Below, one piece after another: positions 1 through 5,751 of a stretch of DNA of 6,575 bases; the first letter of the stretch is position 1, and each line of letters opens with the position of its first letter. The position numbers were made by a program, and so were the translations under genes. The stretch is from an uncultured Lysobacterales bacterium (lineage in GTDB: Bacteria; Pseudomonadota; Gammaproteobacteria; Xanthomonadales; SZUA-36): positions 1 through 6,575 of the forward strand of contig CALKKN010000166.1 in NCBI GenBank assembly GCA_937995275.1. The letters are read 5' to 3'. The notes beneath the pieces were generated by a model. It was not told the origin of the DNA and did no database searches. It saw only the letters and a list, made by a program, of their open reading frames with translations.

Positions 1-123
1 TGGATGGTCAGCCAGGCACTTTTCCGGCAGTGCTGGCCGGACCTCGGGCCGGCCGGGCGAGCGCTGTACGGCCCGGCCGAGGCCGATTGGAACGCCATCG
101 GCATCGGCCTGCGCGAACGCTTC
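1..123 (+). repeat. Direct repeat copy 1 (in-frame, within permease gene)
   Basis: Bases 1-123 recur at 319-441 with 121 of 123 identical positions. The differences are A60/G378 and A117/G435, both third codon positions and both synonymous (Arg, Glu). The offset is 318 bases, exactly 106 codons, so the frame is kept. Copy 1 touches the window edge, so its true left limit cannot be seen. After the repeat the sequences part (LDSVTL after copy 1, GLEADQ after copy 2), although both continue with a CTGGA after a 3-base offset. Confidence 0.95.
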
Positions 124-921
124 CTGGACAGCGTTACGCTGATCGAGTCCGCGCCCCGGGCGCGGGAACAGTTCGCCACGGCGGGGGGCGTTTACGTCAG
201 CGAGCGGGCCTGGCGGCTGGACGGTTGGCAGCCCGGCGACACGCTGGACCTGTGCGATGACCGCGCCGACGTCCCCGTGCTGGGCGTGTACCATGACTAT
301 GGCAATCCGCAATCGCAGTGGATGGTCAGCCAGGCACTTTTCCGGCAGTGCTGGCCGGACCTCGGGCCGGCCGGGCGGGCGCTGTACGGCCCGGCCGAGG
401 CCGATTGGAACGCCATCGGCATCGGCCTGCGCGAGCGCTTCGGCCTGGAGGCCGACCAGATGATCGACCAGGCCGCGCTCAAGGCTGCCGGCATGGCCGT
501 CTTCGACCGGACCTTTACGGTGACGCAGGCCCTCAATACGCTGACGCTGCTGGTCGCCGGCATCGGCATCTTCTGCGCAATCAGCGCCATCCACCATCAC
601 CGCGTCGGCCAACAGGCTCTGCTGGCCAGCCTCGGCATGACGCGCCGGGAACGGGGCGGCCTGCTGCTGCTGCAGTGGGGGCTCCTGGGCCTGCTGTGCA
701 TGGCACTGGTGGGGCCATTCGGAGCGATCCTGGCCCACTACCTCGCCACCATCGTAACGCCGGTCGCCTTTGGCTGGAGTTTCCCGTTGCGCCTGGAGTG
801 GCTGCACTACCTGGTCCTTGCGGCGTTGGCGTCGGCCTGCCTGGTGCTGGCGGTGCTGCTGCCTTCGCTGCGCCTGCTGGGCACCTCGCCCGCCGCGATG
901 TTGCGCGAACAAACACTGTGA
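1..921 (+). CDS. FtsX/MacB-like ABC transporter permease (AttG-like), C-terminal part
   Basis: Membrane permease subunit of an ABC transporter; the reading frame is open at the left edge, so the N-terminus is missing. Numbering from the Met at base 4, residues ~41-170 look like the extracytoplasmic MacB-type domain. They are followed by three hydrophobic segments at ~172-196, ~218-250 and ~265-288. This is the C-terminal FtsX architecture, and it ends in the usual tail (LGTSPAAMLREQ). FtsX permeases of this class use ATP hydrolysis to move or extract lipids, lipoproteins or peptides at the periplasmic face; the substrate is unknown here. The next gene overlaps it by GTGA and encodes an AttH-like protein, which suggests an attEFGH-type operon with the ATPase to the left. 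Oddity: residues ~1-40 are repeated at ~107-146 because of a 123-base direct repeat, so the first 40 residues may be a duplication or a contig-end artefact. The family call is firm; the AttG sub-assignment rests on the neighbour. Confidence 0.85.
   Translation, partial: WMVSQALFRQCWPDLGPAGRALYGPAEADWNAIGIGLRERFLDSVTLIESAPRAREQFATAGGVYVSERAWRLDGWQPGDTLDLCDDRADVPVLGVYHDYGNPQSQWMVSQALFRQCWPDLGPAGRALYGPAEADWNAIGIGLRERFGLEADQMIDQAALKAAGMAVFDRTFTVTQALNTLTLLVAGIGIFCAISAIHHHRVGQQALLASLGMTRRERGGLLLLQWGLLGLLCMALVGPFGAILAHYLATIVTPVAFGWSFPLRLEWLHYLVLAALASACLVLAVLLPSLRLLGTSPAAMLREQTL
319..441 (+). repeat. Direct repeat copy 2 (in-frame, within permease gene)
   Basis: Second copy of the 123-base repeat. 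This copy appears to be the native one, because it runs without a break into the linker, the first membrane segment and the rest of the FtsX C-terminus. Copy 1 instead joins a stretch (LDSVTLIES, then a beta-rich region) that in this permease type normally lies N-terminal to the repeated block. Confidence 0.93.
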
Positions 922-2042
922 GCGCCGTGCTGCTGCGCCGTTGCGCCGCGCTGTCGCTGGCCGTTGTCTTCGGCGGCTGCGAGCCGCAGGGGCCGCCCTC
1001 CGGCGAGCCGGACCTGGCGGTGCTGGCGCAGAGCGCCGAAGGGTTTGCGCAAGCCCGGCCAGGCGCCCGTCTGGAGTTCCCCCGCGATCATGGCAGCCAT
1101 CCGGATTTTCGGATCGAGTGGTGGTACCTGACGGCGAACCTCGAAGACGACCAGGGTCGGTCCTACGGCTTGCAGTGGACGCTGTTTCGGTATGCCGTGC
1201 GACCGCCCGGGGAGGCGGAACCGCCCACGCCCTGGCAGGACGCCCAGCTGTTCATGGCGCACCTGGGCCTGACGGCGCCCGACGGGCACGTGGCCTTTCA
1301 ACGCTATGCGCGCGGCGGCGATCACGGCGGCGTGGCGCAAGCGGGCGTGACGGCATACCCGTTCGCGGCCTGGCTCGACGACTGGAGCCTCCGCAGCATG
1401 GGACCGGAATGGTTGCCGCTCGAGGTGTTTGCCTGGCAGGACGACTACGTCGTTCACCTGGAACTGGTGGGTGACCGCCCGGTTGTGCTCCAGGGCGACG
1501 GCGGATTTTCACAAAAGCACCCGTCGGGTGGCGGCTCTCACTACTACAGCCAGCCGTTCCTGAACGCAAGCGGTTACCTGCGGTGGGGCGGCGAGGTGGT
1601 GGAGGTGTCCGGCCCGGCCTGGCTGGACCGTGAATGGAGCAGCCAGTTCCTGCGGCGCGATCAGGCCGGCTGGGACTGGTTCGCGATCCACCTGGACAGC
1701 GGCGAAAAGCTGATGCTCTTCCAGCTCCGCACCCGGGGCGAGGGCGCGGACTTCCGGCATGGCGTGCTAATCGCCCCCGACGGCCGCAAGCAGCCGCTGG
1801 ATGCCGCGCAAATGCAGTTCGATGTCCTGCAGGAGACACCCGTGGCGGGGCGCGCGCTGCCCTTGCACTGGCGGTTGGGGCTGCCCGGCATCGGTCGCTC
1901 GTTCGAGGTGTCGCCAGTGCATACGGACCAGTGGATGGACGTCGATTTTCCCTACTGGGAGGGCGCGGTCACTGTTCGGGGCAATGGTCCGGAAAACACC
2001 GGCCGCGGGTATATGGAATTGACCGGCTATTCGCCCCGGTGA
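918..2042 (+). CDS. AttH/CrtC-like lipocalin-fold secreted protein, probable lipoprotein
   Basis: Protein of 374 residues in the AttH / hydroxyneurosporene-synthase-like family ('predicted secreted hydrolase', two lipocalin-like domains). The start is taken as GTG 918, whose GTGA overlaps the permease stop. No clear Shine-Dalgarno precedes it, so translation is probably coupled. The N-terminus is a signal peptide: an RR-containing n-region, a hydrophobic core at ~10-19 and a lipobox-like VFGGC with Cys21; the Phe at -3 is not ideal. Family hallmarks are EWWYLT at 67-72 and DREW at 237-240, with Trp- and Tyr-rich beta strands throughout. The CrtC branch hydrates carotenoids, but no carotenoid genes are present. 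Next to an FtsX permease the AttH branch fits better: a periplasmic or outer-membrane partner of the transporter, possibly binding a hydrophobic ligand. That role is inference. The longer open frame upstream of 918 overlaps the permease gene and is not coding. Confidence 0.88.
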   Translation: MSAVLLRRCAALSLAVVFGGCEPQGPPSGEPDLAVLAQSAEGFAQARPGARLEFPRDHGSHPDFRIEWWYLTANLEDDQGRSYGLQWTLFRYAVRPPGEAEPPTPWQDAQLFMAHLGLTAPDGHVAFQRYARGGDHGGVAQAGVTAYPFAAWLDDWSLRSMGPEWLPLEVFAWQDDYVVHLELVGDRPVVLQGDGGFSQKHPSGGGSHYYSQPFLNASGYLRWGGEVVEVSGPAWLDREWSSQFLRRDQAGWDWFAIHLDSGEKLMLFQLRTRGEGADFRHGVLIAPDGRKQPLDAAQMQFDVLQETPVAGRALPLHWRLGLPGIGRSFEVSPVHTDQWMDVDFPYWEGAVTVRGNGPENTGRGYMELTGYSPR

Positions 2043-2147
2043 ATCCCAATCGCGGCTGAAGCCGCTCCCACAGGGTTCGGTTGTGTTGTGGGAGCGGCTT
2101 TAGCCGCGATTAATTTAGATGAAATCCCGAAAAAGGCCGCGAGGGGC
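2043..2147. other. Convergent intergenic region
   Basis: The 105 bases between the attH-like stop and the lbpA stop hold the REP doublet and little else. On the minus strand a T5 run (GCGGCCTTTTTCGG, about 2119-2132) follows lbpA. It is not placed directly behind a stable stem, so I do not call a canonical terminator. No promoter or small gene is evident. Confidence 0.7.
2048..2111. repeat. REP-type palindromic doublet between convergent genes
   Basis: Arms 2048-2072 and 2087-2111 are 25-base inverted repeats with one mismatch (a G-U pair in RNA) around a 14-base loop. Each arm contains its own small palindrome: GCGGCT-GA-AGCCGC on the left and GCGGCT-TT-AGCCGC on the right. The sequence resembles the widespread gammaproteobacterial extragenic palindromes with a GGGAGCGGCTTTAGCCGCGA core, which in many genomes are linked to RAYT transposases. 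It starts 6 bases after the plus-strand stop and ends 36 bases before the minus-strand stop. It could protect 3' ends or help terminate both transcripts, but there is no proper U-tract directly after the stem. Confidence 0.85.
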
Positions 2148-2585
2148 TCAGGCGCAGCCCTCGAAACCCTCCGAATCCATCTTGGCCTCGTAGGGGCCGG
2201 CGACCTCCGCGCCGGGGGTCAGGCTGCCCTTGACGCCGTCCCAGTCCTCGGGCTTGAGCTGCACCATCCAGGCTGCGTAAGGATCTTCGTTGGCCAGGCT
2301 CGGATTGGTGAGCAGATCCTCGTTCACGGCCACGACCTCTCCGCCGGCCGCCGACTTCGCGGGCCCGACCCACTTGCCGGATTCGACCGTGGCGCAAGAG
2401 CGGCCCGCGCGCACCGAGCGGCCGACTTTTTTCGGCGTGAACGCCACCAGTTGCCCGGCCATCGCCGTGGCGATCGTGGTCATGCCGATCCGGACCGTGC
2501 CATCACCGACCTCGGTGAACCAAGTGTGATTCTCCACGTCGTACAGCAAGTCATCCGGCAGATTGCATCCGCGAACCGTTGGCAT
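2148..2585 (-). CDS. lbpA: Lipoate-binding protein LbpA (GcvH-like) of the sHdr sulfur oxidation system
   Basis: Cytoplasmic 145-residue protein with the glycine-cleavage-H fold. The lipoylation site is Lys71 in VESGKWVGPAKS; ordinary GcvH usually has ESVK at this place, and ESGK with the following Trp fits LbpA. Further H-protein features are the early HTWF (20-23), the GEVVAVNEDL hairpin (82-91) and NPSLANEDPYAAWM (94-107). In LbpA-dependent sulfur oxidizers the lipoyl arm is essential for sHdr-driven oxidation of thiosulfate or sulfane sulfur, and LbpA does not act in glycine cleavage. It is the last gene of the operon, 42 bases after the small hypothetical gene. No gcvP or gcvT and no lipoyl-attachment genes lie beside it. 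An ordinary GcvH is the alternative, made unlikely by the sHdr context and the site motif. Confidence 0.93.
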   Translation of the reverse strand: MPTVRGCNLPDDLLYDVENHTWFTEVGDGTVRIGMTTIATAMAGQLVAFTPKKVGRSVRAGRSCATVESGKWVGPAKSAAGGEVVAVNEDLLTNPSLANEDPYAAWMVQLKPEDWDGVKGSLTPGAEVAGPYEAKMDSEGFEGCA

Positions 2586-2593
2586 AATCAGGA

Positions 2594-2600
2594 CCTCCTC
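2594..2600 (-). promoter_or_regulatory. Strong ribosome binding site of lbpA
   Basis: GAGGAGG on the minus strand, 8 bases before the ATG at 2585. It is the best Shine-Dalgarno in the operon. It fixes the lbpA start and suggests independent, strong translation of this carrier protein compared with the coupled genes upstream. Confidence 0.75.
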
Positions 2601-2627
2601 GTTGATCGATCGTCGCTTCTGTCACTT

Positions 2628-3089
2628 CTACTGCGCTGACCGCCCGCCGTCAACCCCGCCGGTCAAGCCCGTGCGCAATGGCTTCGACGAGCAGCAGAAC
2701 TCGCCGAGCTGTTCGGTTTCCATCTTGCCGCTGATGAACAGGTACAGGTGATTGGCGACCAGCGCCATCATCCGGGCCCTCTGCGCCGAGTCCTCGTGAT
2801 CGGACTCAAGGGTCAGCAGGTTGTAATGATAGGCCAGCTCACGGCAGGTTTCCCGGCAGGCGTTGAAGCTGGGGTCCTTGTCGGCCCCCTGGCGATGCAG
2901 GGCCAGCAGCCGGAAACCCTCGCGCTCGTCGCGGGTCGGTTCCCTGCCCTTCGCGCGCACCCAGTGTTCGAGAACCCCTTCGCCCAGGGCCAGCAGTTCC
3001 GTGGCGTCCGCCGGATCCGGCGGCTGTTCCATCAGCCGCTGCAGGCGCCCGCCGATCTCCGCGAGGGACTGGCCGGCGGCATCATTCAC
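2628..3089 (-). CDS. Small sHdr-operon hypothetical protein with cysteine pairs
   Basis: Protein of 153 residues whose family I do not recognise. The start is set at GTG 3089: its GTGA overlaps the shdrB2 stop, and GAGAAGG lies 7 bases upstream (3097-3103). Longer versions of this frame run into shdrB2. The protein is soluble and charged, with no signal peptide or membrane segment. Predicted mostly helical, with an amphipathic N-terminal stretch, then NACRETC (Cys78, Cys82) and a second pair, Cys132-Cys133, in GEFCCSS near the C-terminus. After residue ~137 the tail is Gly-rich and likely disordered. Four cysteines as a CX3C and a CC could bind metal, form disulfides or take up sulfur, but none matches a standard 4Fe-4S motif. 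Its place between shdrB2 and lbpA, with translational coupling, implies a role with the sHdr complex or LbpA; the role itself is unknown. Confidence 0.82.
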   Translation of the reverse strand: MNDAAGQSLAEIGGRLQRLMEQPPDPADATELLALGEGVLEHWVRAKGREPTRDEREGFRLLALHRQGADKDPSFNACRETCRELAYHYNLLTLESDHEDSAQRARMMALVANHLYLFISGKMETEQLGEFCCSSKPLRTGLTGGVDGGRSAQ

Positions 3090-4036
3090 GTCAGGCCCTT
3101 CTCTTTGACGAAGGCGAATGAATCCGAGACGTTTTCCTGTAGTCCCACGGCCCGCGGCTTCAGGCCCAGGGCCATGCCCAGCAATTGCGTGAAATAAATG
3201 ATCTTGACGTGCGTCTTGATGCCGAGCGTCTTGGCCGCGCGGATCTGGTGCATCTCGAGGCCGCTGTGGCAGGTCGGGCACTCGGTGGCGATGACCTCGG
3301 CGCCCGCGGCTTCCGCCGTCTGCAGGATGTTGGCGACCAGCCGCGTCGACGTATCGCTGTCGGACAGCGTGTGCGCGCCCCCGCAGCAGGCGGTTTTCAA
3401 CGGAAAATCGACGTTTTCCGCGCCGGCGGCGGCCAGCAGATCGTCCATGAAGTGGGGCTTGGACGTCGACTCGGTGCCGGGGCCGGCGTCCTTCTCCGGA
3501 AAAATGTGGCGCGGGCGGGTGTACATGCAGCCGTAGTAGTTGGCGATCTTGACGTCTTTCAGCGAGTTCTTGACCCGCTCCTTCAGGCCTTCCTCCCCGA
3601 TCGCGTCCTTGATCCAGTCCAGCGCGTGGATCGTTTCCACCTGGCCGGCCTGGTAGGTCTCGTGGCCGGCCTTCTGCGACAGCTGTCCAACGACCTCCTT
3701 CGACTTATCTTCGTTCTCCAGATCCCACTCGGCCCGCTTCAGGTTGTGGTAACAGCCGTTGCACGGCGCCATGACCACGTCCATGTTCATCTTGTTGGCC
3801 GCAATCGACATGACCCTCGAGGACAGGTACGTCTGCAGCTTCGGATCGATGTTCTTCACCTCCATCGCACCGCAGCAATTCCAGTTGTCCACCTCTTTGA
3901 GCTTGAGGCCCAGCGCCTTGCCCAGCGCCTTGGTCGAGCGGTTGTAGGCGTGGCCGCTGCCTTCCAGCGCACAGCCCGGGTAGTAGGCCACCTCCGCGTA
4001 TTTCTGCTTGCTGGTTTTCGTCTGCTTGTCGGACAT
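3086..4036 (-). CDS. shdrB2: sHdrB2: heterodisulfide reductase subunit B-like, two CCG domains
   Basis: Protein of 316 residues with two complete cysteine-rich CCG domains. Domain 1 has Cys22 (YYPGC), Cys54-Cys55 (NCCG) and Cys92/Cys95 (PCNGC). Domain 2 has Cys170 (YYGC), Cys217-Cys218 (ACCGG) and Cys253/Cys256 (ECPTC). In methanogen HdrB these motifs hold non-cubane 4Fe-4S clusters that cleave a heterodisulfide. In bacterial sHdr the subunit is thought to act on protein-bound sulfur in the cytoplasm, passing electrons to HdrC and HdrA. The ATG at 4036 has AGGA some 9 bases upstream. A 54-base gap separates it from shdrC2, the widest in the operon, and its stop overlaps the next start. I call it B2, not B1, because it follows hyp and shdrC2 in the canonical order. 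The Lys-rich first 12 residues look flexible. Confidence 0.93.
   Translation of the reverse strand: MSDKQTKTSKQKYAEVAYYPGCALEGSGHAYNRSTKALGKALGLKLKEVDNWNCCGAMEVKNIDPKLQTYLSSRVMSIAANKMNMDVVMAPCNGCYHNLKRAEWDLENEDKSKEVVGQLSQKAGHETYQAGQVETIHALDWIKDAIGEEGLKERVKNSLKDVKIANYYGCMYTRPRHIFPEKDAGPGTESTSKPHFMDDLLAAAGAENVDFPLKTACCGGAHTLSDSDTSTRLVANILQTAEAAGAEVIATECPTCHSGLEMHQIRAAKTLGIKTHVKIIYFTQLLGMALGLKPRAVGLQENVSDSFAFVKEKGLT
3097..3103 (-). promoter_or_regulatory. Ribosome binding site supporting the GTG start at 3089
   Basis: GAGAAGG on the minus strand lies inside the last codons of shdrB2, 7 bases before GTG 3089. Together with the GTGA start/stop overlap it supports a coupled start here over in-frame starts further upstream. 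Confidence 0.6.
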
Positions 4037-4090
4037 GATGTTCGTTCCTGCTGTACCGCACCGCCCGCGGCGGCGCCGTGTGATTCCGTG

Positions 4091-4852
4091 TCAGATTTCC
4101 CGCTGCGCGGCCTGTACCAGGTCGTCGAGACCCAGCGCCTTGCGGCGGTAGGCTTCCTGCTCCTCGACGTATTCCTCAATGGCGGCGCGGGCGTCGCCCC
4201 AACCCCGGGTCTTCGGCGCCACCAGCGTGGCCAGCCCCATGCGGGTCAGCAGCCCGAGCGGCAGGTTGCGCAGCATGCCCTTGACCATCTCCACCATCCA
4301 GGGCTGGTGCAACGCCTGGCCGGTACGCTTGAAGAAGCGCTTGATGACGCGGCCGTCCTCGATCTTGCCCGTTGCGAAGACCTGTTCGCTGAACACCTCG
4401 TCGAAGATCATGGAGTGGGACTTCGGCGTGTGGCCCTTCAGCTCCAGCCAGTGTGAGGTCGCCTTCATGACGCCCTCGGGCACCACGTCGCGCGGGCAGA
4501 CGTGGGTGCACTTGTGGCAGGACACGCACTGCCAGATGATGTCCTTGTCGCGCAGCAGTTCGGACTCCATGCCCATGCGGATCAGGTAGATCCAGTAGCG
4601 TGGATTGAAGTCCGGGTTGAGCTCGTTGACGGTGCAGGAGTTGGTGCAGGAGCCGCATTGCCAGCACCGGTGGATGTGCTCGCCCCCCGGCAGCGCGGCG
4701 ATCTCATCTTCGAGCGCCTCGTTGTAGTCGCTGACGACCCGGCTCTCGATAAACGTGCTCCAGTGGCCGGAAACGTCGACGCCCTCGATTTCCAGGTGTT
4801 CGTGAACCTCGAGGTTTTCGGGACGGATCAGTGATTTTTCGTGAATGGGCAT
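4091..4852 (-). CDS. shdrC2: sHdrC2: heterodisulfide reductase subunit C-like ferredoxin protein
   Basis: Protein of 253 residues with a two-cluster ferredoxin-type domain. Cluster 1 motif CWQCGSCTNSC has Cys63, 66, 69 and 73; cluster 2 motif CVSCHKCTHVCP has Cys109, 112, 115 and 119. Each is CX2CX2CX3C for a [4Fe-4S] cluster. HdrC proteins relay electrons between the FAD subunit HdrA and the CCG subunit HdrB. The remaining ~130 residues are helical, with a charged C-terminus. No membrane anchor is seen, so it is not the DsrMKJOP or cytochrome-b-linked type. ATG 4852 follows the hyp stop by 3 bases with only a weak Shine-Dalgarno, so coupled translation is likely. Assigned C2 from its place after hyp and before a CCG protein. 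Confidence 0.93.
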   Translation of the reverse strand: MPIHEKSLIRPENLEVHEHLEIEGVDVSGHWSTFIESRVVSDYNEALEDEIAALPGGEHIHRCWQCGSCTNSCTVNELNPDFNPRYWIYLIRMGMESELLRDKDIIWQCVSCHKCTHVCPRDVVPEGVMKATSHWLELKGHTPKSHSMIFDEVFSEQVFATGKIEDGRVIKRFFKRTGQALHQPWMVEMVKGMLRNLPLGLLTRMGLATLVAPKTRGWGDARAAIEEYVEEQEAYRRKALGLDDLVQAAQREI

Positions 4853-4855
4853 GGG

Positions 4856-5740
4856 TCAATCCAATAATGTGCTGTCTTCTAGGACGAAGGCCTCGCCGTC
4901 GATGGATTTGAGCCGCGTGCGGGACGTTCCTCCCGGGCCGGCGCGCACGCCGTCCAGGCCGAGGAGGCGGCGCGTGTGTTCCATCGGGTCGCCCGGCGCG
5001 GAAAAATCCGCCCGCAGGTACACGCCGCCCTGCGCGGCGATGTAGTCCGCGTAAATCTTGGCGCACAGCAGGTCGACGTACCACAGCGCATCGCGGAACA
5101 CGCCGTTGTCGCTCAGGTACTGGCTGAGCTCCTCACGCAGCATCAGGTAGGTGCCGTAACCGTCCGGGACATCGATGGTGATGTTGTCGACATTGTCGTC
5201 GAACCAGATCTCGCGGATGACGCCGGTGTTCGCCTTGCGGTCCCACACCCAGCGGCACATCAGCGGGTAACGCTCCGGGTCGACGTTGTGCAGGATCTCC
5301 GCCGCCAGGTCGCGCACCCAGCGATGTTTGCGGTCCTCCGGGAAGCGGCCGCAAAAGTCGGCCAGCCGGTCGTCGGTCGTGGTGGTGTCCTTGATGCCGG
5401 CCAACAGCTCGGCGATCGCGGCGACCAGCTCGTCGTAAGGCGGTTTTTCCAGGTAAGGGCCCACCCGGCGGCGCACACTGGCCATGTACGCGCACAGGCC
5501 CTTGAAGCTGTCCGCCGGCAGGTCCGATAGCTCGCCGCTCTCGGCCAGCGGCTCCAATGCCTGCTGGAACATTTTACTTTTCAGCTTGAGCGCGTCGATC
5601 CACTGCTCGACGCCGCCCTGTTCCTCCGTGCCCTGCACCAGCGATTCCAGCGTCCGCGCCAGGATCGGACCGCTGAGGTCCAGCCGCGGCCGCTCGGGCT
5701 CGTCCTTCCGGTGTAATTGCAGGGAACGGGGGGAGGCCAT
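4856..5740 (-). CDS. Conserved sHdr-locus hypothetical protein (Hyp) between shdrA and shdrC2
   Basis: Protein of 294 residues lying where sHdr loci carry a conserved gene of unknown function, between shdrA and shdrC2; the identification rests mainly on that position. It is soluble, rich in Asp, Glu, Arg and Trp, with no signal peptide or membrane segment. The N-terminal half (to ~150) appears helical. Residues ~155-215 are aromatic and acidic, with MCRWVWDRKANTG, IREIWFDDN and DGYGTYLMLREE as the most distinctive stretches. The C-terminal ~35 residues look flexible. Four scattered cysteines (83, 130, 162, 226) form no cluster motif. Spacing of 11 bases from shdrA and 3 bases to shdrC2 implies co-expression and probably a structural or assembly part in the complex. 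I know of no demonstrated activity for it. Confidence 0.88.
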   Translation of the reverse strand: MASPRSLQLHRKDEPERPRLDLSGPILARTLESLVQGTEEQGGVEQWIDALKLKSKMFQQALEPLAESGELSDLPADSFKGLCAYMASVRRRVGPYLEKPPYDELVAAIAELLAGIKDTTTTDDRLADFCGRFPEDRKHRWVRDLAAEILHNVDPERYPLMCRWVWDRKANTGVIREIWFDDNVDNITIDVPDGYGTYLMLREELSQYLSDNGVFRDALWYVDLLCAKIYADYIAAQGGVYLRADFSAPGDPMEHTRRLLGLDGVRAGPGGTSRTRLKSIDGEAFVLEDSTLLD

Positions 5741-5751
5741 CCGGGATTCCG

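Noticed and set aside
318..917. Upstream extension of the AttH-like frame inside the permease gene
   Set aside because: The extension is Ala/Arg/Gly/Pro-rich shadow sequence. The signal peptide begins at GTG 918, which overlaps the permease stop.
2119..2160. Possible lbpA terminator: stem GGGCT/AGCCC (2144-2160) then a T5 run on the minus strand
   Set aside because: The stem overlaps the lbpA stop codon, is only 5 base pairs, and the T-run lies well beyond it; not a canonical intrinsic terminator.
2148..2585. Glycine cleavage H protein (gcvH)
   Set aside because: The fold is the same, but the site is ESGKW in place of ESVK, the gene ends an sHdr operon, and no gcvT or gcvP is adjacent.
2088..2639. 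183-codon plus-strand open frame over lbpA and the REP
   Set aside because: It is antisense to lbpA, which has a clear lipoylation motif and a strong ribosome binding site; it also starts in the REP.
4061..4073. Short stem CCGCC-3-GGCGG in the 54-base gap between shdrC2 and shdrB2
   Set aside because: Five base pairs in GC-rich DNA are expected by chance, and no T-run follows. It might affect shdrB2 translation, but nothing here supports that.
3185..4456. 423-codon plus-strand open frame antisense to shdrB2 and shdrC2
   Set aside because: It shadows two genes with complete Fe-S motifs on the other strand. Its translation is low-complexity, rich in Arg, Val and Leu, as expected for antisense frames in GC-rich DNA, and it shows no domain.
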